A stretch of DNA of 64,000 nt from Hyphomonadaceae bacterium (GTDB lineage: Bacteria > Pseudomonadota > Alphaproteobacteria > Caulobacterales > Aquidulcibacteraceae): NCBI GenBank assembly GCA_019636095.1, contig JAHBYF010000001.1:248001-312000 (forward strand). Direction: 5' to 3'. Made by a program: the position numbers and the translations under genes. The notes beneath the pieces are model-generated. The model was not told where the DNA came from. It searched no databases and saw only the letters and a list, made by a program, of their open reading frames with translations. Shown here in pieces: positions 52,915 to 61,292 of the stretch (position 1 is the stretch's first letter; each line of letters opens with the position of its first letter).

Positions 52915-53616
52915 TTAGCCGCCGAAGGCGCGTGCGATCGCTCCTATAGCAAGCGCCGCACCGGTGACGATCGATACGATCCGCCACGTGAACGCTTCGT
53001 CCTTAAAGCGCTTCTGAATGACAGCCGGCGGGAGAGATGCCGCGTCCCATCCCGGAACCGTTTGGCCTGCGACCAGCAGAAAGCCGGGATTGCCTTCGAC
53101 TAAGCCAAGATCTCGGATCGGTTGCTTGATGTTGTTCGAGATCACCCCGGCGGCGTTCTGATAATAGGGCGTAAGAAATCTGCGATCGGCGCCGAGCACA
53201 ATGCGGCGGCCGTCATCGAGCACGAGCGAGTAGGCGAACTGCAGCGCCGTGGTGCCGAGTTGGCGGAACGATTCTGCGCGGCACTCAATTGCTGTGATCG
53301 AGGAGAGCGGCAACGAGGTCTCGATTTTTTCTTGTGGGACGTAACTGCGTTGCGGCGGCAGGCGCAGCTCAAGTGTCTGCCAATTGATGGCGATGCGGAC
53401 GAACGAGCGGGCCTGTGCCTCGCGGTAGACGTAATAGGTGAGCCCAGCGAACGGCAGCGCGAAAGCGATGAAGATCACGCCGAAACCTAGGTCTTCTCCT
53501 ATGAGCGTCAGTCCGACGAAGCCGAACATCGCCACCATGAACGCGCAAATGACGACCATGAACCAGACGAAGAACTGGTCGCCGCCGCCTCGTTTCAATT
53601 CTATTAGTGCGCTCAT
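52915..53616 (-). CDS. Membrane protein of unknown function
   Basis: A 233-residue protein with two N-terminal helices (about 15-35 and 42-62), a beta-rich cytosolic middle (LQFAYSLVLDDGRRIVLGA) and a C-terminal helix (about 210-228). I do not recognise a family. ATG 53616 is used. No operon partner. Confidence 0.6.
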   Translation of the reverse strand: MSALIELKRGGGDQFFVWFMVVICAFMVAMFGFVGLTLIGEDLGFGVIFIAFALPFAGLTYYVYREAQARSFVRIAINWQTLELRLPPQRSYVPQEKIETSLPLSSITAIECRAESFRQLGTTALQFAYSLVLDDGRRIVLGADRRFLTPYYQNAAGVISNNIKQPIRDLGLVEGNPGFLLVAGQTVPGWDAASLPPAVIQKRFKDEAFTWRIVSIVTGAALAIGAIARAFGG

Positions 53617-53679
53617 AGATCTGCCCGCCGACAATAAGTTTGGAGTGCGAACCGAAGCCAAGGCAAGCGCTGTCGCCTT

Positions 53680-54975
53680 CTAGGCGGCGTTGCGCTTGGC
53701 GGCTTGCGCGTGGTGTTCGTCTTCGATGTCGCCGGTGATGAGGCGGGCGCCGCGGTCGAACGTGAGGTAGGACCATGTCCAATCGAGCGCGACGGCGATG
53801 CGGTTTTTGAAGCCGATCAGATAATAGATGTGCGCCGCGCACCAGACGAGCCAGCCGATGAAGCCAGTGAGGCGGAAGCCGCGGAAGTCGGCGACAGCGG
53901 CTTTGCGGCCGACGGTGGCGAGGTTGCCGTAGTCGATATAGGCGAACGGTTCGGTGAGCGGGTTGCCTTCGAACTGCGCTTTGATCACGCGTGCTGCGTA
54001 GGCGCCTTGTTGTTTGGCGACGGGCGCGACGCCGGGGAGCGGGCGGCCGCTCGCGTCGTTCGCGGCGGCGCAGTCGCCGATGACGAAGATGTTGTCGTGA
54101 CCGGGAGGGCGGAGATTGCCGCCGATGATGGCGCGGCCGGCGCGGTCGGCGGCGATGTTGGGCCAGCGTGCGGCGGGCGAGCTATGGACGCCGGCGGCCC
54201 AGATCACAGTGCGGCTGGCGATGCGTTCGTCGCCGAGGGTGACGCCGGTTTCGTCGACATGGGTGACGGCTTTGTTCAGGCGGACTTCGACGCCGAGGCC
54301 TTCGAGCGCGCGCTTGGCGTTGGCCGACAGCGTTTCGGGGAAAGCGGTCAGAATGCGCGGCGCGGCTTCGATCAGAATGATACGTGCCGATTTGGGATCG
54401 ATGCGGCGATAGTCGCGGGCGAGGGCTTTCTTGGCGAGTTCGGCGATGGCGCCGGCGGTTTCGACACCAGTAGGCCCGCCGCCGATGACGACGAAGGTCT
54501 TCAGTGCTTCGCACTCGCTGGCGTTGGGTTCGAGTTCGGCTCGCTCGAAGGCGAGCAAGATGCGCTTGCGTTGCTCGGTGGCGTCTTCGAGGGTTTTTAG
54601 GCCGGGTGCGTATTGCTCCCAATCGTCGTGGCCGAAATAGGCGTGGCGCGCGCCGGTGGCGATGATGAGGAAATCATACGCGACACGGCGATCGCCGAGG
54701 ACGACTTCGCGTTTCGCCGTGTCGATGGTTTCGACAGTGCCGAGTTCTACCGTCGCGTTCTTCTGGTGACGGACGATGGCGCGGATCGGCGTCGCGATTT
54801 GGTTCGGCGCAAGGCCGGCTGTCGCGACTTGGTAGAGCAGCGGCTGGAACAGGTGGTGATTGCGGCGGTCGATGATGGTGACATCGACGGGCGCGTTCTT
54901 GAGCGCCTTCGCGGCGGCAAGGCCGCCAAAGCCTGCGCCGATAATGACGACGCGTGGGCGAGTGGTCGCGTTCAT
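53680..54975 (-). CDS. ndh: Type II NADH:quinone oxidoreductase (NDH-2)
   Basis: A 431-residue two-dinucleotide-fold flavoprotein with an FAD motif at the N-terminus (VIIGAGFGGLAAAKAL) and an NAD motif in the middle (FVVIGGGPTGVETAGAIAEL). The C-terminal membrane-associating part (AHIYYLIGFKNR) matches alphaproteobacterial NDH-2. It oxidises NADH without proton pumping and reduces quinone. It is monocistronic. Confidence 0.9.
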   Translation of the reverse strand: MNATTRPRVVIIGAGFGGLAAAKALKNAPVDVTIIDRRNHHLFQPLLYQVATAGLAPNQIATPIRAIVRHQKNATVELGTVETIDTAKREVVLGDRRVAYDFLIIATGARHAYFGHDDWEQYAPGLKTLEDATEQRKRILLAFERAELEPNASECEALKTFVVIGGGPTGVETAGAIAELAKKALARDYRRIDPKSARIILIEAAPRILTAFPETLSANAKRALEGLGVEVRLNKAVTHVDETGVTLGDERIASRTVIWAAGVHSSPAARWPNIAADRAGRAIIGGNLRPPGHDNIFVIGDCAAANDASGRPLPGVAPVAKQQGAYAARVIKAQFEGNPLTEPFAYIDYGNLATVGRKAAVADFRGFRLTGFIGWLVWCAAHIYYLIGFKNRIAVALDWTWSYLTFDRGARLITGDIEDEHHAQAAKRNAA

Positions 54976-55104
54976 GGGCGAGGCCCCTCCGTGACACGCT
55001 CAATATAGGTTGCTTCGTGCCGCAGTGCAGCATGAAAACCAACATGCCGCAGGGCGGCTAGCCAGAAGCCACACACGCTCTAAGGTCGCGCCGCGGAGGC
55101 GGGC

Positions 55105-56451
55105 GTGATCGGACGAGTGTTGAGCGTATTTGCCACGGCGGCAGATGCGCCGTTGCGTGAAAGCCAAGGCGAGATCGATGCGATGTACAGGCGCTATCGC
55201 TGGCGAGTCTTGCTGGCGATCACGCTGGGATACGGGCTCATCTACACATGCCGGCTGGCGATCGGAATGGTCAAACCATCGATGATCGACGCTGGCGTGT
55301 TCACGCCGGCGGAATTCGGAACGATCGGCTCAGTGTTCTTCTACACGTATGCGCTGGGCAAGCTGACCAACGGCTTTCTCGCTGATCACGCCAACATGCG
55401 GCTGTTTCTGCCACTTGGCTTTGGCATGTCGGCGCTCTGCAATTTCGGGATGGGGTTCGCGGATACGCTGTTGTTGGCGGCAATCCTCTGGGGCGTGAAC
55501 GGTTGGTTCCAAGGCTTTGGCGCGCCGGGGAGCGTGGTGGCGCTGTCGAACTGGTTTTCAAACAAGGAGCGTGGCCGGAACTACGGGATTTGGATCACGT
55601 CGCACTCATTCGGCGAAGGGCTGACGTTCTTTGCGATTGGTTGGGCGGTTGCGACGCTTGGCTGGCGCTTTGGCTATTTTGTGCCGGCGGCGATCGGTTT
55701 GGCGACGGCGGCGTTGATGTACGCGCTGATGCGTGACCGGCCGCGTACGATGGGGCTGCCGACGATTGCCGATTGGAAAGACGATCATGTCGCTGAGAGT
55801 GATCAGAACAAGTCGAGAAGCAGAATTGCGCTACAGTTCTCGGTGCTGAGCTATCCGACGATTTGGATTCTGGGGCTGTCGAGCGCCGCAAATTATGTGA
55901 CGCGCTACGCGATCAATTCATGGGGGCCACTCTACCTCCAGGAAGCGCGTGGGTTCGACGAAGTGGCGTCGGGCACGATGCTCATGATCTCGACTCTGGC
56001 CGGGATCGTGGGGTCGATCGGCTATGGTTGGATGAGCGACAAATGGTTCGGCGCGCGCCGCCCGCCCGCGAACCTGATCTTTGCGGTCTGCGAAATCATC
56101 GGGCTGGTGTTGATCTTCTTCGGACCTGCGAACATGCCAACCTTAGTCGTTGGCATGATCTTCTTCGGACTTGGCCTCGCCGGATTGGTGGCGTCGCTGG
56201 GCGGCTTGTTCGCCGTTGATATCTGCCCCAAGCGCGCGACGGGCGCGGCCATGGGCGTGATCGGAATATTCTCATACCTGGGCGCGGCACTGCAGGAGAA
56301 CATTTCCGGCGCGTTGCTTGAGCAGCATTCGCACATGGTGGGGTCCGATCGCGTCTACGACTTCGGGCCGGCGATCTGGTTCTGGATTGGCGCATCGGTG
56401 GTCTCGATGCTGCTGGCCGCGATGCTGTGGCGCGCGAAGCTGCGGGACTAG
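55105..56451 (+). CDS. OPA-family MFS transporter (GlpT/UhpT-like)
   Basis: A 448-residue major-facilitator protein with 12 predicted helices and OPA-family features: YTCRLAIGMVKPSMIDAGVF near the start and ALSNWFSNKERGRNYGIW in helix 4-5. The family exchanges organic phosphates for inorganic phosphate, but substrate-site residues were not checked. It starts with GTG. Confidence 0.85.
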   Translation: MIGRVLSVFATAADAPLRESQGEIDAMYRRYRWRVLLAITLGYGLIYTCRLAIGMVKPSMIDAGVFTPAEFGTIGSVFFYTYALGKLTNGFLADHANMRLFLPLGFGMSALCNFGMGFADTLLLAAILWGVNGWFQGFGAPGSVVALSNWFSNKERGRNYGIWITSHSFGEGLTFFAIGWAVATLGWRFGYFVPAAIGLATAALMYALMRDRPRTMGLPTIADWKDDHVAESDQNKSRSRIALQFSVLSYPTIWILGLSSAANYVTRYAINSWGPLYLQEARGFDEVASGTMLMISTLAGIVGSIGYGWMSDKWFGARRPPANLIFAVCEIIGLVLIFFGPANMPTLVVGMIFFGLGLAGLVASLGGLFAVDICPKRATGAAMGVIGIFSYLGAALQENISGALLEQHSHMVGSDRVYDFGPAIWFWIGASVVSMLLAAMLWRAKLRD

Positions 56452-56517
56452 CACAGCGAATAGCAGCTTAACGCATTTTGCGCTTTATTTGGCCGAGCGA
56501 ACGCGGCATTTGGCGCC

Positions 56518-58374
56518 GTGCTTGAGATCTCGGACCTCACCTTTCGCTTCGGCCCGCGCCCGTTGTTTGAGAATGCGAACGCGTTCATCGCCGAGGGCTG
56601 GAAGGTAGGGCTCGTGGGCCGGAACGGCACGGGCAAGTCGACGCTGCTGACGTTGATCCGCGATGAGGTGGGGAAGGCGAACTCGTCGATCCGCGTGCGG
56701 CGCGGGGCGCGTATGGGGTTCGTGGCGCAGGAAGCGCCGCAGGTGGATACGCCGCTGCTGGAGCTCGTGCTGGCGGCGGATGAGGAGATGACGTCGCTGC
56801 TGAAGGAAGCGGAGACGGCGGAGGACCCTCAGCGCATCGCTGACATTCACATGCGGCTCGCCGAGATCGACGGCTATTCCGGCGAAGCGCGCGCGAGCGC
56901 GATCATGGTTGGTCTCGGCTTCGAGCAAGAAGACTTGCGGCGGCCGGCGCGCGAGTTCTCCGGCGGTTGGCGGATGCGCGCGGCGTTGGCCGGTGTGCTG
57001 TTTTCGGCGCCTGATCTGCTGATCCTCGACGAACCGACAAACTATCTCGATCTTGAGGGCGCGGCCTGGCTTGAGGAATATCTGCGCGAGTATCCGCACA
57101 CGGTGATCTGCGTCAGCCACGATCGCGAGATGCTGAACCGCTCGGTGACGCACATTCTGGCGCTGGACGATAAGAAGCTCGAAGTCTTCGTCGGGGGGTA
57201 CGATGCGTATCTGAAGAAGAAGGCTGAGCGCATGGCGCTCGCTGTGGGGATGAAGGCGAAGCAGGATGCGCAAAAGGCGCACTTGCAGAAGTTCATCGAT
57301 CGCTTCCGCGCCAAGGCCTCGAAAGCGGCGCAGGCGCAGAGCCGGATCAAGCAGCTCGAGAAGATGCAGGATATTGCTGTGCCGCTCGAAGAGCGGACGG
57401 TGCCGTTCGTGTTCGACAATCCGGTTGAGCTGGCGTCGCCGCTGGTCGTGCTGGACGAGTGCGATCTCGGCTACGTCGAAGGCAAGCCGGTGCTGAAGCG
57501 CGTGTCGCTGCGCTTGGACCATGACGATCGCATCGTGATCATCGGGCCGAACGGGCAGGGCAAGACGACGCTGGTGAAGTCGATCGCGGCGCGGTTGGCG
57601 TTGCTGAACGGCAAGCGGGTGGCGTCGTCGAAAGCTGTGATGGGCTATTTCAGCCAGGATCAGTTGGATGAATTGCGCGCGGGCGAGACTGTGTTGGAGC
57701 ACGTGCGTGATCTGGAGCCGGATTGGGCGCCGCCGAAGTTGCGGGCGCTAGCGGCTCAGATGGGATTTGGCGTCGAGAAGATCGATACGAAAGTTGAGAA
57801 GCTCTCGGGCGGCGAGAAGGTGCGGCTGTTGTTGGGCCTGATGGCGCACCAAAAGCCGCACGTGCTGATCCTCGACGAACCGACTTCACACTTGGACATC
57901 GATAGCCGCGAAGCGTTGATCCACGCGATCAATGGTTACGAAGGCGCGGTGCTGTTGATCACGCACGATATCTATCTGGCGGAAGCGTGCGCGGATCGAT
58001 TGTGGCTCGTCTATCACGGGCGCGCGCGCCAGTATGACGGCGATCTCGAAGATTATCGTAAGCTCGTCGCGGCGGCGGATCGGCCTGTGGTCGAGGGCGA
58101 TAAGCCGAGTGCGATGGCCGCCGTGGTGCGAGCGGACGCGAAGCCGAAGCACTCGAAGTACACGCTGACACGCAAGCTTGAAGCGGCAGAGAAAGAGATC
58201 GAGCAGGCGAATGCGGCTTTGGCTCGGATCGATGCAGCGCTTGCTGATCCAGAGCTGTTCACGAAGGATCAGAAGCGCGGGGAGTCGCTCTTGAAAGAGC
58301 GCGCGCACGCGGCGACGGCGCTGGCGAAAGCGGAAGCGGCTTGGCTTGAAGCAAGTGAAGCGCTGGAAAATTAG
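56518..58374 (+). CDS. ABC-F family ATPase (Uup/YheS type)
   Basis: A 618-residue soluble protein of two ABC domains in tandem. Walker A boxes are GRNGTGKST and GPNGQGKTT, signature motifs FSGGWRMRAAL and LSGGEKVRLLL, and Walker B boxes LLILDEPTNYLD and LILDEPTSHLD. A C-terminal coiled coil follows (about 545-618). ABC-F proteins act on ribosomes as translation factors or resistance proteins. The start is GTG. It is not next to other ribosome genes. Confidence 0.93.
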   Translation: MLEISDLTFRFGPRPLFENANAFIAEGWKVGLVGRNGTGKSTLLTLIRDEVGKANSSIRVRRGARMGFVAQEAPQVDTPLLELVLAADEEMTSLLKEAETAEDPQRIADIHMRLAEIDGYSGEARASAIMVGLGFEQEDLRRPAREFSGGWRMRAALAGVLFSAPDLLILDEPTNYLDLEGAAWLEEYLREYPHTVICVSHDREMLNRSVTHILALDDKKLEVFVGGYDAYLKKKAERMALAVGMKAKQDAQKAHLQKFIDRFRAKASKAAQAQSRIKQLEKMQDIAVPLEERTVPFVFDNPVELASPLVVLDECDLGYVEGKPVLKRVSLRLDHDDRIVIIGPNGQGKTTLVKSIAARLALLNGKRVASSKAVMGYFSQDQLDELRAGETVLEHVRDLEPDWAPPKLRALAAQMGFGVEKIDTKVEKLSGGEKVRLLLGLMAHQKPHVLILDEPTSHLDIDSREALIHAINGYEGAVLLITHDIYLAEACADRLWLVYHGRARQYDGDLEDYRKLVAAADRPVVEGDKPSAMAAVVRADAKPKHSKYTLTRKLEAAEKEIEQANAALARIDAALADPELFTKDQKRGESLLKERAHAATALAKAEAAWLEASEALEN

Positions 58375-58452
58375 GCGCTCCGCCCCAAGAATTAACGCGA
58401 CCTTTACGGCGTGCCACGATGGTCTCTTGCTGCGGCATTGGCAGATGGCAGT

Positions 58453-59514
58453 ATGAGCGGCGATTTTTCTTCAATGTTTCGTGGCGCCCCCGGCGTGGAG
58501 CGGGCGCGCGAAATTATCGAGCGCATGGGCCAGCAGCAGATCCCAACGAGCCCGGCGAACTACGAAATTTGGACGACACACATCGCCGGCGTGAAGCCGG
58601 ACTTGAGCCGCGAGATCGAAGCGCGGCTGGAGCGCGGCGAGCCGTTCACCGATGAGACCAACGAAGAGCTGTTCGAGCGCTTCTTTGCGAACACGCGCCT
58701 CTCGATCCAGATGTTGGAAACAAGCGAGACCATCGCGCGCGAGCTGGACGACACCGTTTCAAACCTGCGCGGCGCGGGCGACCATGCGGGTTCGTATGCG
58801 AAGGTGCTGCAGGATGCGGCGGCGCAGTTCGAGGGCGGCGTCGACTCGGCCGAGTTTCGCTCGGTGATGGATCATCTGGCGGTGACGACGCACGAGATGA
58901 TCGAAAATCAACTGAAACTTGCTGAGCAGATCGAAGCGACATCGCGCCAAGTGCAGGAGTTGCAGTCGGCGTTGGAAAGCGTGAAGGTAGAGGCGCTGAC
59001 GGATGGCCTCACTGGCCTCGCCAATCGCCGGATGTTCGATGAGACGCTTCGCAGGCGCGCAGCTGATGCTTGCGCGGACAAGAGTGACCTCTGTCTGGTT
59101 ATGCTCGATATCGATCACTTCCGCCGTCTCAATGAGGTGTGGGGGCATTCCTTGGGCGATCAGGTGTTGCGTTACATTGCCTCCGTACTGCGCGCGCATG
59201 CGCAGGGCGACGTCCTGGCGGCGCGTTATGGCGGCGAAGAGTTCGTGTTGATCATGCCGCGGACGAATTTGAATCTGGCCGAGGGCTTGGCGGCGCGCGT
59301 GAGCCGGGCGGTGAAATCGAAGCGGTTATCGCTGAAGTCCACTGGTGACGTGATCGGTGAGGTCACGGTGTCGGTTGGCGTGGCGCGATTCCGCGATGGT
59401 GAGGCGGTGGACGATCTTGTCGCCCGCGCGGAGGCGTGCGTGCGCGGTGCAAAGGCTGGCGGACGCGACCGCGTCGCGACAGACGCGCAAATGGATCGCC
59501 AAAACGCGGCTTAG
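58453..59514 (+). CDS. Diguanylate cyclase (GGDEF domain)
   Basis: A 353-residue protein with a helical N-terminal region (about 1-175) and a GGDEF domain. The active site is GGEEF in RYGGEEFVLIM, which is a functional variant. It makes c-di-GMP. No transmembrane helix, so it is cytosolic; the signal received is unknown. The ATG at 58453 is chosen. Confidence 0.9.
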   Translation: MSGDFSSMFRGAPGVERAREIIERMGQQQIPTSPANYEIWTTHIAGVKPDLSREIEARLERGEPFTDETNEELFERFFANTRLSIQMLETSETIARELDDTVSNLRGAGDHAGSYAKVLQDAAAQFEGGVDSAEFRSVMDHLAVTTHEMIENQLKLAEQIEATSRQVQELQSALESVKVEALTDGLTGLANRRMFDETLRRRAADACADKSDLCLVMLDIDHFRRLNEVWGHSLGDQVLRYIASVLRAHAQGDVLAARYGGEEFVLIMPRTNLNLAEGLAARVSRAVKSKRLSLKSTGDVIGEVTVSVGVARFRDGEAVDDLVARAEACVRGAKAGGRDRVATDAQMDRQNAA

Positions 59515-59966
59515 GCGACGGGCATGAGCGGCGCGTCCTTGATGCGATCGAGATTGCCGCTGCCGGGGATGAAGAGGGCTTCGATGCGGATGCCGTCTGG
59601 GTCTTCGAAGAGAGTCGAATAATAGCCGGGCGCCCAGGGGCCTTCTTCGCCGGTGCGGATCATCTTCGCGCCGAATTCCTGCATCGTGGCGGCGAGCGCG
59701 TCGACGTCTTCGCGGGCGCGAAGACGGAAGCAGAAATGATGCAGGCCGATGCGCCATTGGTCGAACGGCGTGTCTTTGTGTTCGTCGGCGGCGTTGCGGA
59801 TGAGCACGCCGGTGCGCGCACCGATGCAGTAGAAGATTTGGCCTGGCACGTCGTACTGGATCGCCATGCCGAAGGTTTCGTGAAGCAGCTTGAAATAGAA
59901 CGGACGCGACGCGGCGACGTCGCGGACGGTGAGCTGGATGTGGGCGATGCCGTTTGGGGAGATCAT
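59511..59966 (-). CDS. VOC family protein
   Basis: A 151-residue VOC protein with GIAHIQLTVRDVAASRPFYF at the N-terminus and LFEDPDGIRIEALFIPG near the end. It resembles glyoxalase or extradiol-dioxygenase-like enzymes. It overlaps the upstream regulator by 4 bases, so the two are co-transcribed. Confidence 0.8.
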   Translation of the reverse strand: MISPNGIAHIQLTVRDVAASRPFYFKLLHETFGMAIQYDVPGQIFYCIGARTGVLIRNAADEHKDTPFDQWRIGLHHFCFRLRAREDVDALAATMQEFGAKMIRTGEEGPWAPGYYSTLFEDPDGIRIEALFIPGSGNLDRIKDAPLMPVA

Positions 59967-60442
59967 TTGTCTTCCTGTGCGGCTCTATCGTTCGGCTTGG
60001 CCGCCAAGCTTGCAAGCCGTTTCCGATAGCGCTCGACGGCGGCATAGACCTCAGCGACGCTTTGCTGGTATTCGGGGCGCACGACTTTGTCGCCGGCCAG
60101 CCGGACGTTGCCTTTCTCATCCAGGCTGACGAAGCCCGCCGTCGAAAGTTCTGCAATGCGGCGGCGCACCGTCTCGCGCGGAAGGCCGGTGCGATCAGCC
60201 ACCATCAAGCGACTGATTGAGCCGCGAACGGAGTCCGGAACGCGTGCGTCGCTCATGTGCCGTTCCGCGAGGGTGGGATCGAGTATCCAGGGCCGCATCG
60301 TCTCGTGACCAATCACGGTAAGAATCCAAATCGCTTCGAGGTCGAGCGAGTAGTATTTGGTTGCCGTGTAGAAGAGATCGAGCATCAGCTCGGTCGCGGC
60401 GAACGCAGCGGCGCGCGTGAACGGTGGGACGTCGTCGGCCAT
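59963..60442 (-). CDS. Winged-helix transcriptional regulator linked to a VOC protein
   Basis: A 159-residue protein with a helical N-terminal half and a winged helix at about 75-118 (LMVADRTGLPRETVRRRIAE, FVSLDEKGNVRL). It may sense a substrate of the neighbouring VOC protein. Family not named. The transcript begins here and includes the VOC gene. Confidence 0.6.
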   Translation of the reverse strand: MADDVPPFTRAAAFAATELMLDLFYTATKYYSLDLEAIWILTVIGHETMRPWILDPTLAERHMSDARVPDSVRGSISRLMVADRTGLPRETVRRRIAELSTAGFVSLDEKGNVRLAGDKVVRPEYQQSVAEVYAAVERYRKRLASLAAKPNDRAAQEDK

Positions 60443-60517
60443 TATCGCTCTGAATCAATCGGAAGCGACAGAATGCGCGAGGCGCCACGCCTGGCAAGCC
60501 CTGCTCGCAGGCGCAAT

Positions 60518-60548
60518 GCCGCCACCGCGGGGCTGCTGCGGTGGCGGC
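60518..60548. repeat. Perfect 11-bp inverted repeat in an otherwise gene-free gap
   Basis: GCCGCCACCGC (60518-60528) pairs exactly with GCGGTGGCGGC (60538-60548) around a 9-base loop. There is no T-run in either direction, so it is not a Rho-independent terminator. The rest of 60443-60737 shows no gene. Its function is unclear. Confidence 0.5.
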
Positions 60549-60737
60549 GCTGCACCAGGCGCGTTCGCCGTACGGATGTTGCGGGCGCAAGGTGGCGCTT
60601 CAACGTTAGCGTTGAGGTGAGAGCGTGTCGAATGAGGGGGAGGCTTACTCTACCCAAATTGGGCACCGTGCCGATCACGCATGAACACTGGCGCAATAGT
60701 TTGGCTCTAAATGCAGTGAAACGCGCGGTTTGCGCCT

Positions 60738-61238
60738 ATGCCTTTTGGTCTATCCGAAATGCCGATTACGCTGAGCATGCATCGCCGGTTGGGTCTTCAT
60801 CTCATTCGGTTCGAAAACGTTGTGACGTTCGATGAGCTCGTCGAGCTCGGTAGACTGCATGCTACGTTTCCTGCTTTCGCCGCTGCCGACGCGATCCACA
60901 TCATCGAGTCCGATGCAGATATGTCGCAACTTCATTTGAGTCAGATCGATCTGCTGCGTGATCACTACGCACGTTTGCAGAGGAGTCTCGATCTGTATCT
61001 CGTGCGCCGGGCCGCCTGGGTATGCAGCACGGCGACGACGTGCCGACTTGTAGAATACTGGCTCGACGGGCGCCATTCACTCGATGGGCAGCAAACCGAG
61101 GTCGTTGTCGGCTCGGATCTTGCGGAGGCGTCGCCGCTGTTCTTGCAAGACGAGATAGAGGCGGTGCGGAACGAGCGCGAGTTCACCCAGATCTCGCGTA
61201 TCGGTCGGAGCGACGCTCAGAGTCAGGTGTCCTGGTAA
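60738..61238 (+). CDS. Hypothetical protein
   Basis: A 166-residue soluble protein that I do not recognise. The middle (HIIESDADMSQLHLSQIDLL) is helical and the Cys-containing segment AAWVCSTATTCRLVEYWLDG follows; no signal peptide or membrane helix. It precedes the helicase by 54 bases. An internal Met start is possible. Confidence 0.5.
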   Translation: MPFGLSEMPITLSMHRRLGLHLIRFENVVTFDELVELGRLHATFPAFAAADAIHIIESDADMSQLHLSQIDLLRDHYARLQRSLDLYLVRRAAWVCSTATTCRLVEYWLDGRHSLDGQQTEVVVGSDLAEASPLFLQDEIEAVRNEREFTQISRIGRSDAQSQVSW

Positions 61239-61292
61239 CGCATAGTCGCTCCCCGCGTTGCGAACAAAGGCGAAACACGTCAGCCTCCGCGC

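Noticed and set aside
53704..54600. 298-residue plus-strand frame opposite the NDH-2 gene.
   Set aside because: A GC-driven shadow; the minus strand encodes the conserved flavoprotein.
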